A stretch of 64,000 nt of DNA from DATMAM01 sp035559995 (lineage in GTDB: Bacteria > Desulfobacterota > Binatia > UBA9968). The notes under the pieces are model-generated. The model was not told where the DNA came from, made no database searches, and was given only the letters and a program-made list of their open reading frames with translations. Location: positions 51,787-115,786 of the forward strand of contig DATMAM010000050.1 in NCBI GenBank assembly GCA_035559995.1. Reading direction: 5' to 3'. Shown in pieces: positions 48,319-56,089 of this stretch. The stretch's first letter is position 1, and every line of letters starts with the position of its first letter. The translations under genes were made by a program, and so were the position numbers.

Positions 48319-49704
48319 TTGGAAACTCTTAAAGCTAGGCTGCACGAGCGCAGCGCGACGGCGGCCGTCATCGGGCTCGGCTATGTCGGGCTTCCGCTGG
48401 CGCTCGAGATCGCGCGCGCGGGCTTTCGCGTGATCGGGCTCGATATCGATCAAAGCAAGATCGCCGCCCTCAAGCAGGGGCGATCCTATATTCTCGACGT
48501 CAAGGACGGAGAAATCGGCGAGGCGCTCCGGCAGCATCGATTCTTGCCGAGCGGCGATTTCGGCCTGCTCGGCGCCGCCGACACGATCAGCATCTGCGTG
48601 CCGACGCCGCTCAGCAAGAGCCGCGACCCCGACATTTCTTTCATTCTCGCCGCGGCCGAAGTGGTCAAGAAAACGCTTCGCCCCGGCCAGCTGGTGATTC
48701 TCGAAAGCACCACGTACCCGGGCACCACCGAGGAGCTGATCCTTCCCGAGCTCGAGGCGACGGGGCTGGTCGTGGGAAAGGATTTCTATCTCGCGTTTTC
48801 GCCGGAGAGAATCGATCCGGGGAACCGCTTTTTTTCGACCCGAAACACGCCGAAAGTGCTCGGCGGCGTCACCCCGAAATGCACCGAGATGGCGGCGGCG
48901 TTTTACTCGCAGTTCGTCGACCGCGTCGTGCCGGTCTCGAGCACAAAATGCGCCGAGATGGTGAAGCTCCTCGAGAACACCTTTCGCAGCGTCAACATCG
49001 CCATGGTCAACGAAATGGCTCTGATGTGCGACCTTCTCGGCGTCGACGTTTACGAGGTCATCGATGCCGCCGCGACCAAACCCTTCGGCTTCATCCCGTT
49101 CTATCCCGGTCCCGGGCTGGGGGGCCACTGCATCCCGATCGATCCCCACTACCTCGCCTGGAAGCTCAAGGCGCTCAATTTTCACGCGCGCTTTATCTCG
49201 CTCGCCGCCGAGATCAACGGCATGATGCCGGCGGTGGTGTGCGATCTGGTCACCGAGGGTTTGAACCGGTTTTCCAAGAGCGTGCGCGGTTCCCGCGTGA
49301 TGATCCTCGGCGTCTCCTACAAGAAAGGCGTCAACGACTGCCGCGAGTCGCCGGCCATCGATCTGATCAAGCTCCTGTGCGAAAAAGGCGCGCGCATCTC
49401 GTACAACGATCCGTTTGTTCCCGCCCTGAACGTGGGCCCGATGCGCTTCGCGTCGGTCGAGCTAACCCCCGCGGCCATTCAGGACCAAGACTGCCTGGTG
49501 ATCGTGACCGACCACGACGCCTACGACTTCGCCGATATTTTGCGCTGGTCGAGGCTCGTCGTCGACACGCGAAACGCGACCAAGGGCCTGCACCAGTTCG
49601 CCGACCGCATCCTCAAGCTGGGCGCCGGTAACGACCGCTCCGGGACCGGCGACGGCGCGGCGCCAGAGATCGCAGCCGCCGCCGATAAGGGCCTGATGAG
49701 CTAG
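48319..49704 (+). CDS. Nucleotide-sugar dehydrogenase (UDP-GlcNAc/ManNAc 6-dehydrogenase type)
   Basis: A TTG start at 48319 follows a strong ribosome site GGAGGG (48307-48312). The 461 residues have a Rossmann start (AVIGLGYVGLPLA), ESTTYPGTTEE, AFSPERIDPGN, the catalytic Cys in GPGLGGHCIPIDP and LGVSYKKGVNDCRESP. That resembles WbpA/TviB/WecC more than UDP-glucose dehydrogenase. It oxidises C6 of a UDP-N-acetylhexosamine to the uronate. With wecB at 29.6 kb it could supply UDP-ManNAcA, which is inferred. It lies 47 nt after prsR, in the same transcription unit. Confidence 0.92.
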   Translation: METLKARLHERSATAAVIGLGYVGLPLALEIARAGFRVIGLDIDQSKIAALKQGRSYILDVKDGEIGEALRQHRFLPSGDFGLLGAADTISICVPTPLSKSRDPDISFILAAAEVVKKTLRPGQLVILESTTYPGTTEELILPELEATGLVVGKDFYLAFSPERIDPGNRFFSTRNTPKVLGGVTPKCTEMAAAFYSQFVDRVVPVSSTKCAEMVKLLENTFRSVNIAMVNEMALMCDLLGVDVYEVIDAAATKPFGFIPFYPGPGLGGHCIPIDPHYLAWKLKALNFHARFISLAAEINGMMPAVVCDLVTEGLNRFSKSVRGSRVMILGVSYKKGVNDCRESPAIDLIKLLCEKGARISYNDPFVPALNVGPMRFASVELTPAAIQDQDCLVIVTDHDAYDFADILRWSRLVVDTRNATKGLHQFADRILKLGAGNDRSGTGDGAAPEIAAAADKGLMS

Positions 49705-49824
49705 CCGTCTCGATCTTCCGGACCCGGGACGAGCTTCCGCAAACGAAACTGCCGCTCCGCGGTCAAGCAGAGATGGAATAGCGAGCGCGGCCTTTTAAAT
49801 TTCGCCGCCCTCGATGAGATTCGA

Positions 49825-50724
49825 CTACGCGAGCACCGAAAGGTGAAGCCGGAGGAGCTCGCCGAGAGACCACGCTTGAAACGGGCAACCGCGCGGCTGT
49901 AAGGCGGCTCCGCATCGGCAATCTCGCAGACGCGGCCGAGACCGGCCTGCCCGAGATGCTCCATCAACGGACGCAAAAACCGCTCGCGCGCCTCGTTTTT
50001 CGCTGCGCGCGTGCCGCCGCGAACGCGAAGCCAGCCTTCGACAAAAGGGCCGATCAGCCAGGGCCAGGCGATCCCCTGGTGATAAGCGCCGTCGCGCGAA
50101 TCGCTCTCGGCGGAGACGTATTGCGCTCCGATCGATTCCAGAAGATCGGATTTGGGATTGGGCACCGGCTCTCGCGAGTAGGCGTACGTCTCGAAATCGT
50201 GATTGACCAAGGCCATGGCGCCCAAAAGCCCGACTGCACCCGCGCCCAGCACGGATCGTGAGCGGCTCGACGAGAACCGCCACCTCGCGCAGCGCGCTCG
50301 GGACGACGTTCATGTACTTTTCGTCGTCGACGACAGACTCGGTCATGAAGCCGTGCGCTTGCTTGATGCCGCGCTCGGTAAAATCTCCCGTGAAGCAAAA
50401 ATCCTGGCGCTCGGAGCGGCACGCGATGCAATGCTTGTGCGGGCGGGGCCGCCGCACCATCGGAACGACGAGATCGCCGGGCTTGACGCGCGTGACCGAA
50501 GGGCCGGTCTCGACCGCTTCGCCCAAGGATTCGTGCCCGATCACGAGATGATCGCAGTTCGCCGGCGGCGTCCCGTACTGAAACGCTGAGATCTCCCTGT
50601 CCGTCCCACATACGCCCGCCTCGATCATCCGCAGTTTGACCTGACTTGAAGCGGTGATTTCCGCCGCCTCGTGCTCGATCAGCTTGACTTCCCGCGTCGC
50701 GGGGAACACGGCAATGGCTTTCAT
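49825..50724 (-). pseudogene. Chimeric pseudogene: glucose 1-dehydrogenase fused to the tail of a glycogen-debranching enzyme
   Basis: From ATG 50724 the first 150 residues are a medium-chain glucose dehydrogenase (MKAIAVFPATREVKL, GVCGTDREI, LVIGHESLG, LVEPLTI). The text then jumps frame near 50255 into VLGAGAVGLLGAMALV, losing the 25-40 residues that normally separate these motifs. Near 50100, after IGAQYVSAES, it switches without break to DGAYHQGIAWPWLIGPFVEGWLRV, the C-terminal signature of amylo-alpha-1,6-glucosidase. Another one-base shift near 49900 returns to the first frame for RGCPFQAWSLGELLRL and the stop. At least two deletions and frameshifts have thus merged two genes of sugar metabolism. 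No intact product is possible. Confidence 0.85.
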
Positions 50725-50932
50725 GAAATACCCTTTGCTGGATTAGACTGTCGGGGGAGGGAAAAGGATGTGAAGGGAAAATGTCGAAATCTTCGCGCGC
50801 GGCGTAACCCTCCGGCGCAGCCGAAAGTAACTCTCGTCGTTGCGCTTTGGCTCCGCTCGAGACCACCTACGACACCGTGACTTTCGGGAAAGAGGCGGCG
50901 GTGATGCGGCCAAGCTCGCCGGGCGACAGACC

Positions 50933-50953
50933 AGCGCCACGAGCGGTGGCGCT
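50933..50953. terminator. Stem-loop at the 3' end of the TctC gene (possible weak terminator)
   Basis: AGCGCCAC and GTGGCGCT form a perfect 8-bp stem around a 5-nt loop, overlapping the TAG stop of the minus-strand tctC-like gene. No T-run follows, so it may protect the mRNA end or terminate only weakly. The surrounding stretch 50725-50932 shows no recognisable gene. Confidence 0.4.
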
Positions 50954-52007
50954 AGCGCTTGAGGTATTTCTTGGCGAGCCCGTTGGAGTAGTCGCGCACC
51001 TCAGGAGAGACCGCAAGCAGCTGGCGCAGTATCGGCTCCGCTTCGGCGGCTAGCAGCAGCCTCGAATCCTCTCCGGCGACCCGGAGAAGCTCGCTCTGGA
51101 ACGCTCTGTCGTCCTTTAGCTGCGCAAAGGCGTCGCGCAGAGTTTTTAGAATGTTGGCCGGCGTGTTGGGCGCCGCATGCAGCGGACGGCCGGCGCTGTC
51201 CGAGCCGGCCCAGCTCACGTAAGCCTGCCACGCGACGCCCGCGGGCCGTTTGGCGCCGAGCATTTCCTCGAATGTCGGAACTTCAGGAAACTCCGGCCGC
51301 TTTTGAAACGATCCTGCCTGAGTGAGCGTTCCCTGCTGGACAAAGGCTTTGAACCCTTCGCCGACCAACTCCTTGAGATTGGGGAGAGCTGCGGTGGCAA
51401 AGAGGTCGGTTTCACCGCGGCGAAATGCCACGCGGATTTCGCCTCCTCCCCCGTATCCCGGCACCCAAGCGAGATTCCACTTGAGAAACTCGGCCCCCCA
51501 AAGAAAGATCGCGTTCCAGCTCTCATCGCCGCCGCGCACACCGACCTTCAACGGCGGGCCAGAAGCGGTCAGGCGCGCGAGCTTGTCGGGATGAATGAGC
51601 CCGACGGAGCCCCAGCGCAGGAGGTTGCCGACAACCGGCCAGCGGCGCAAATCGAATTTGGCTCCCTCGGCTTGGAAAACTTGTTGGTTGATCGAGGTCG
51701 TGCTCGTGTAATGCAAGGTCAAGCCGTCCGGCTTTGCGAATTGCTCGAACCAGTTGGTCGCCACCATGCCTCCGGCCCCGGGCATGTTTTGCACGAGAAC
51801 GCTCGGATTGCCGGGAATGTGTCGCTCGAGAAATCTCGCGATGAGGCGCGCCTCCGCGTCCACGCCGCCGCCGGCGGGAAAGCCGGCGACGATCCGAATG
51901 GTTTTGCCCGCGTAGTAGGGAGCCTCCTGGCCGGCCGCAGAAATGCTCATCGCCGTGACAAGCAGGCCGGCGCAGCAGGAGAGCCAGCGCGCACTTAGGT
52001 TTTTCAT
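50952..52007 (-). CDS. Tripartite tricarboxylate transporter substrate-binding protein (TctC/Bug family)
   Basis: ATG 52007 follows a good ribosome site (gagggag on the coding strand). The 351 residues start with a signal peptide (LLVTAMSISAAGQEA). AGKTIRIVAGFPAGGGVDAEARL and VQNMPGAGGMVATNW, typical of Bug receptors, follow. The C-terminal half has WAGSDSAGRPLHAAPNTP. It binds an organic acid in the periplasm. No permease is adjacent on this strand. The TctA-TctB fusion at 56-58 kb is the nearest one. It lies 81 nt downstream of the bicupin gene, suggesting a shared substrate. Confidence 0.88.
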   Translation of the reverse strand: MKNLSARWLSCCAGLLVTAMSISAAGQEAPYYAGKTIRIVAGFPAGGGVDAEARLIARFLERHIPGNPSVLVQNMPGAGGMVATNWFEQFAKPDGLTLHYTSTTSINQQVFQAEGAKFDLRRWPVVGNLLRWGSVGLIHPDKLARLTASGPPLKVGVRGGDESWNAIFLWGAEFLKWNLAWVPGYGGGGEIRVAFRRGETDLFATAALPNLKELVGEGFKAFVQQGTLTQAGSFQKRPEFPEVPTFEEMLGAKRPAGVAWQAYVSWAGSDSAGRPLHAAPNTPANILKTLRDAFAQLKDDRAFQSELLRVAGEDSRLLLAAEAEPILRQLLAVSPEVRDYSNGLAKKYLKR

Positions 52008-52088
52008 GGTTAGCTCCCTCGCGCCACGCAAACGGGCGCAAATCAGCTCACAGCGCGGCGTTTGCCGCTGCCACAAGATCAAAGAGGC

Positions 52089-53099
52089 TTACTCTCTTTC
52101 TTCCCGATCCAAGCCCGTCATCTCCAACAGCGGCCGGTCGGTCACCGAAAAGAGAATAGCGGGCTCGGTCGTGGAGCGGTTTCGATGCTGGTGCCAGCGC
52201 CAGGACGGGAGGCTGAAGCTATCGTGCTCGTCCCAGCAGAGCTCGTTAGTCCTGTCCACCACGGTCACGCCCTTGCCTTGAACCGCGTGGTAAAGCGTCG
52301 TTCCCGTGTGCCGGTGCGCCCGGGTCTCCTGTCCGGGCAAAAGCATCTGAATGTGGCACGTCATGGTAAGAAAAGTGTGGCCGCCGTTGAGAGGGTTCTT
52401 GTACTCCAGCAGGAGCCCGTCGTACGGATCGTGGATTCCTTGCTCGGCCAGTTCGTGGAGCGCCTCCAGGGTTTCCTGCCATTTATAATGGTAGGGCACG
52501 CCGGCCCCTTCATAGCGGACGACGGGCTGGCGCGCGGGGCCGTAAAGACGGCGCGACGCCCCGCTCTTTTTCGTCAGCGGCTGCCGCTGCCCTTCGGCCC
52601 ATTCCTCGCGAAAAGAAGCGTCGAGGTAATTCACCAGCGCCCCGTCCAGAGAGTCGATCCAGATAATCGGCTTATCGGAATCGTTGACGTGGTCGTGCCA
52701 CGCGAAGTTCGGTTGGATCAGGAGGTCTCCCGGCTCCATGATCATCGGCTCGCCGTTGGACGTCGTGTAGGCTCCTCCTCCCATCACCACGAACCTGAGC
52801 GCCGTGTTGGTGTGCCGGTGCGCCGGCGCGGTTTCTCCCGGAAGCACGATCTGAAACCCCATCGATATCGTTTTGCTTCCGGTAACGAGACCGATATTGC
52901 GCCGAAACGCCTCCGGGCCGATGCGGACCACTTCCGCCGCCTCCATCAGAACCGGATAGATCGTCTCCCAGCGCCAGAGCTTCGGCTCCATGCGCTGCTG
53001 CTCGCGACTCATCTGCCAGTAGCCGCGTAGCCCCAGGCTGGCAAACTTCCCATGAAGTTCGTCCAGGCGCTTCTTCTGGTCCGGCATCGCAATCGCCAT
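52089..53099 (-). CDS. Bicupin ring-cleavage dioxygenase (gentisate/salicylate 1,2-dioxygenase-like)
   Basis: The start MAIAMPDQKKRLDELH at 53099 follows GGAGAA. The 336 residues contain two cupin domains: the first with PAHRHTNTALRFVVMGGGAY and WHDHVND, the second with RAHRHTGTTLYHAVQGKG and WHQHRN. HxH triads are present in both. Overall length and order fit gentisate 1,2-dioxygenase relatives, which open aromatic rings using Fe(II). The exact substrate could also be 1-hydroxy-2-naphthoate or salicylate. It is followed by a TctC gene and preceded by a tctC remnant. Confidence 0.87.
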   Translation of the reverse strand: MAIAMPDQKKRLDELHGKFASLGLRGYWQMSREQQRMEPKLWRWETIYPVLMEAAEVVRIGPEAFRRNIGLVTGSKTISMGFQIVLPGETAPAHRHTNTALRFVVMGGGAYTTSNGEPMIMEPGDLLIQPNFAWHDHVNDSDKPIIWIDSLDGALVNYLDASFREEWAEGQRQPLTKKSGASRRLYGPARQPVVRYEGAGVPYHYKWQETLEALHELAEQGIHDPYDGLLLEYKNPLNGGHTFLTMTCHIQMLLPGQETRAHRHTGTTLYHAVQGKGVTVVDRTNELCWDEHDSFSLPSWRWHQHRNRSTTEPAILFSVTDRPLLEMTGLDREERE

Positions 53100-53271
53100 G
53101 GCATCTTCTCCTGGATCGTGGATTGTGGTTCGTGCTCGTAATCGGGAAGCACGCTAAGTCCCGACACTTCACATCCCCCTTCGACGCTCTTAAACACCGC
53201 TCGTGCCCCGTTGTCAACCAGCGCCGGTGGCTTTGATCTAGCACTGGACTGGAGGACGATTTAATCGAAGG

Positions 53272-53450
53272 CTCCCGCTGCCGGAGCCGGCCGAACTCAC
53301 ATAAGCCTGCCACGCCACCCCCGTGCGGCGCTCAGGAGCTGCCAGGCGGCGAGCTTATCGGGATGGATGAGCCCTGCAGAGCCCCACCGCAAGATGCTCC
53401 CCACAACGGGCCACTTGTGTCCGACGCCGGTTGCAAAAGCGTTCGTGCTA
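53272..53450 (-). pseudogene. Remnant of a second TctC-type binding-protein gene
   Basis: Read on the minus strand, the DNA encodes GHKWPVVGSILRWGSAGLIHPDKLA, similar to RRWPVVGNLLRWGSVGLIHPDKLA of the intact tctC 1.5 kb away. After a jump of more than 100 residues and a frame change it encodes RTGVAWQAYVSSAGS, similar to RPAGVAWQAYVSWAGSDS. No start, signal peptide or C-terminus survives. It is a degraded paralogue with an internal deletion, in an otherwise gene-free stretch (53100-53538) between the bicupin and Rieske genes. Confidence 0.8.
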
Positions 53451-53538
53451 AACGCACGCTCGTTACATTGACCTTCAAGCGAGCCGCGTGATAATTTTTC
53501 GTGACTCGACGGATCAGTCCTTAAAGCGGAGGAGCCGG

Positions 53539-54870
53539 ATGCTGAGTCGAGAAGAAAACGAGTTGCTCACGAGGGTTGGGCCCGGCACCCTCATGGGTGA
53601 GCTGATGCGGCAGTACTGGCTTCCCACCCTTCTTTCTAGAGAGCTCCCGGAACCGGATGGAAATACCTTGAGGGTGCGGCTCCTTGGAGAAGACCTCGTC
53701 GCGTTCCGTGATAGCAACGGGCGAGTTGGTATTCTCGGAGCTCATTGCCCGCACCGCGGCGCGCCCTTGTTCTATGGGCGCAATGAAGAGGGCGGACTCA
53801 GGTGTATCTATCACGGGTGGAAGTTCGACGTGGACGGACACTGCGTTGACATGCCTAACGAGCCGCCGGAGACAGTTTTCAAGGACAAAATTCACCACAA
53901 AGCCTATCCATGCCGGGAACAGGCCGGCGTCATTTGGGTCTATATGGGAACCCTACAGCCTCCGCCGCCTCTGCCGGAGCTGGAATGGACGATGGTGCCG
54001 GAGGAGAACCGGTATCTGGCGAAGCGGGTTCAAAACTGCAACTTCGCGCAGGCCTTGGAAGGGGAGATCGACCAGAGCCACAATTCGTTCCTCCACACGA
54101 GCAACACCCAGCTTAAGCCCGAAATTTTTGACGGCAGAACCGACGTCGACCTCTGGCGCAAAAAAGACACGCATCCGCGCTTTTTCGCCGTCGATACCGA
54201 GTACGGCGTGTTGATTGCAGCAAGACGAAATATCGATGAAATGAACTGCTACTGGCGGCTCACGCAGTTCTTGTTGCCTTTTTACACGATGACGGGCCCT
54301 TACGGTGAGAATCCATCGCGCCACACCCGCATGTGGGTGCCGATGGATGACGAGACGACGCTGCTCATCGCGTGCAACTTTCATCCTTTAAGACCGCTGA
54401 CGGAAAAAGAGATTGAACGAATGCGCCGTGGGTCCGGCGCGGGATTTGTAGCCGTAGACAAGTTTCTGCCGCCTGACAGCGGTCCCGGGGGAGCCTGGCG
54501 GCCGAAGGCGAGGAAAGAAAACGATTTCTTTTTTAGCCGAGAGCTTCAGCGTACCAAGCTATTCTCGGGCATTCCTGAATTCTGGGCGCAGGACGCGGCT
54601 GTGCAGGAAGGCATGGGGCCGATCTATGACAGGACGCAAGAGCACCTGGGGACAACCGACATCGGCATCATTCACTTTCGCAAACGGCTGCTCGAAGTAG
54701 CCAGGGAGTTGCGTGAGAAAGAGGTTGTGCCACCGGGCGTGCTCAAACCCGAGCTGTATCGCGTGCGCGGCGCCGCCGCGGTACTGCCCAGGGAGGCAGA
54801 CTGGCTCGAAGCCACCAAGGAAATCCGCAGGCTTGTTCCGGGCACCAATCCGGCAGGACCCGGAAGATAG
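53539..54870 (+). CDS. Rieske non-heme iron oxygenase, alpha subunit (phthalate-dioxygenase-like), module 1
   Basis: ATG 53539 (MLSREENELLTRVGPGT) has GGAGGAG just upstream. The 443 residues show the Rieske cluster ligands in CPHRG and CIYHGW (CxH...CxxH) and the mononuclear iron ligands in DQSHNSFLH (D-x2-H-x4-H). The type is like phthalate 4,5-dioxygenase and other single-component-subunit oxygenases that hydroxylate or O-demethylate aromatics. No ferredoxin or reductase partner is encoded in the window. A paralogue with nearly the same first residues lies at 61.0 kb. It is followed 28 nt later by tctC. Confidence 0.93.
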   Translation: MLSREENELLTRVGPGTLMGELMRQYWLPTLLSRELPEPDGNTLRVRLLGEDLVAFRDSNGRVGILGAHCPHRGAPLFYGRNEEGGLRCIYHGWKFDVDGHCVDMPNEPPETVFKDKIHHKAYPCREQAGVIWVYMGTLQPPPPLPELEWTMVPEENRYLAKRVQNCNFAQALEGEIDQSHNSFLHTSNTQLKPEIFDGRTDVDLWRKKDTHPRFFAVDTEYGVLIAARRNIDEMNCYWRLTQFLLPFYTMTGPYGENPSRHTRMWVPMDDETTLLIACNFHPLRPLTEKEIERMRRGSGAGFVAVDKFLPPDSGPGGAWRPKARKENDFFFSRELQRTKLFSGIPEFWAQDAAVQEGMGPIYDRTQEHLGTTDIGIIHFRKRLLEVARELREKEVVPPGVLKPELYRVRGAAAVLPREADWLEATKEIRRLVPGTNPAGPGR

Positions 54871-54898
54871 CGCTTTTTCAAGAAAGGGAGGCGCGCCT

Positions 54899-55981
54899 AT
54901 GCTTAACGGTACGAATCATAGGATTTTGGCCAAGGCTTCAACGTTGAGCTTTCTTTTGACATTTTTGCTCTTTCCGTTTTCTTCCTATGGTTTTGACGCG
55001 GCGCAATATTTCGGCGGCAAGACCCTCAAGATCGTCGTCGGCTATGCGCCTGGCGGCGGCTACGATACTTACGCGCGCTTGCTCGCTGTCCATTTTCAAA
55101 AACATCTTCCGGGCAAACCTCAGATCCAAGTGGTTAATATGCCCGGCGCAGGATCCGAAATTGCGCTTCGCTACGTGATGAAGGCAACTCCAGACGGACT
55201 AACCATGCTGAACATGCCCAAGGTTTTCATCATTCGGGAGCTCTTGGGGGAGGACATCAAAGATTTCGATTACCAGAAAACCGTCTATCTCGGTCAGCCG
55301 GACGCTGTGCCCGACGCAGGCGTCCTAATGGCGCGAACTCAAGTGGCGACATCGTGGAAGGATATTTTGGCCCGCGGGAAACCCTCGACTAACGGTGAAA
55401 CAGAAGTGGGCACTTCGGTGGGAATTCCAGTGGCGTGGCTCGAGCTAATCGGGGCGCCAATTAAAAATGTGTACGGTTACGGAGGCGGCTCGGAGATCCT
55501 GGCGGCGTTCAATCGCGGCGAGCTTGATCTGACGACGCGCGCCAGTGAACTTGCTCTTATCAAGCGCAGATTCCCGGAATGGCTGGAGAAAAAGCCGCCG
55601 TTTTTAAGCCCGATCGTCCGCTGGAGAGGCCTGCTCGATAAGGCATTGCTGGAGGCCGGGGGATGGAAGCAGCCGCCGGACATCTTTGAGATCGCGTCGG
55701 GGACAGAGGCGCAAAACGCGGCCTTGAGGGCTTGGCTGGAATTGGGCGTCGGCTCCAAAGTGTTTGTCCTGCCGCCCGGCGTGCCTAACGAGGTTTATCA
55801 GGAACTCAAAAAGGCCTTTGAGTTCACCGTCAGCGATCCGGCCTTCGCAAAAGATGCCGAAGCGCGCGGCAACGAAGTGGGCCTCTTGAGAGCGGAGGGT
55901 TTGCTGGCTTCCGTAAAAAGAGTCAACGACGCGGCGCCTGAAGTTCGCCAGGTTCTCAAAAAACTTTACACGGGTAAATGA
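54899..55981 (+). CDS. Tripartite tricarboxylate transporter substrate-binding protein (TctC family), module 1
   Basis: ATG 54899 is placed after the ribosome site GAAAGGGAGG. In-frame sequence upstream overlaps the Rieske gene and is not homologous. The 360 residues begin with a signal peptide (LSFLLTFLLFPFSSYG). GKTLKIVVGYAPGGGYDTYARL, VVNMPGAGSEIALRY and GYGGGSEILAAFNRGE follow. It delivers an organic acid or aromatic acid to the TctA-TctB permease encoded 108 nt downstream. Confidence 0.9.
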   Translation: MLNGTNHRILAKASTLSFLLTFLLFPFSSYGFDAAQYFGGKTLKIVVGYAPGGGYDTYARLLAVHFQKHLPGKPQIQVVNMPGAGSEIALRYVMKATPDGLTMLNMPKVFIIRELLGEDIKDFDYQKTVYLGQPDAVPDAGVLMARTQVATSWKDILARGKPSTNGETEVGTSVGIPVAWLELIGAPIKNVYGYGGGSEILAAFNRGELDLTTRASELALIKRRFPEWLEKKPPFLSPIVRWRGLLDKALLEAGGWKQPPDIFEIASGTEAQNAALRAWLELGVGSKVFVLPPGVPNEVYQELKKAFEFTVSDPAFAKDAEARGNEVGLLRAEGLLASVKRVNDAAPEVRQVLKKLYTGK

Positions 55982-56089
55982 AGCACCCCGTCAATCAAAG
56001 CTGAGCCCGGCTGAAGCAAGAAAACATTTTTGGTGTGCGCTAGACTTCTCGACACCGGAACTACGCAACCGTCACAGGGGCACGTTTAG

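Noticed and set aside
50743..50940. Short frame downstream of the tctC-like gene with text LSPGELGRITAASFP
   Set aside because: It has no start, family match or neighbour logic. It may be another gene remnant but cannot be supported.
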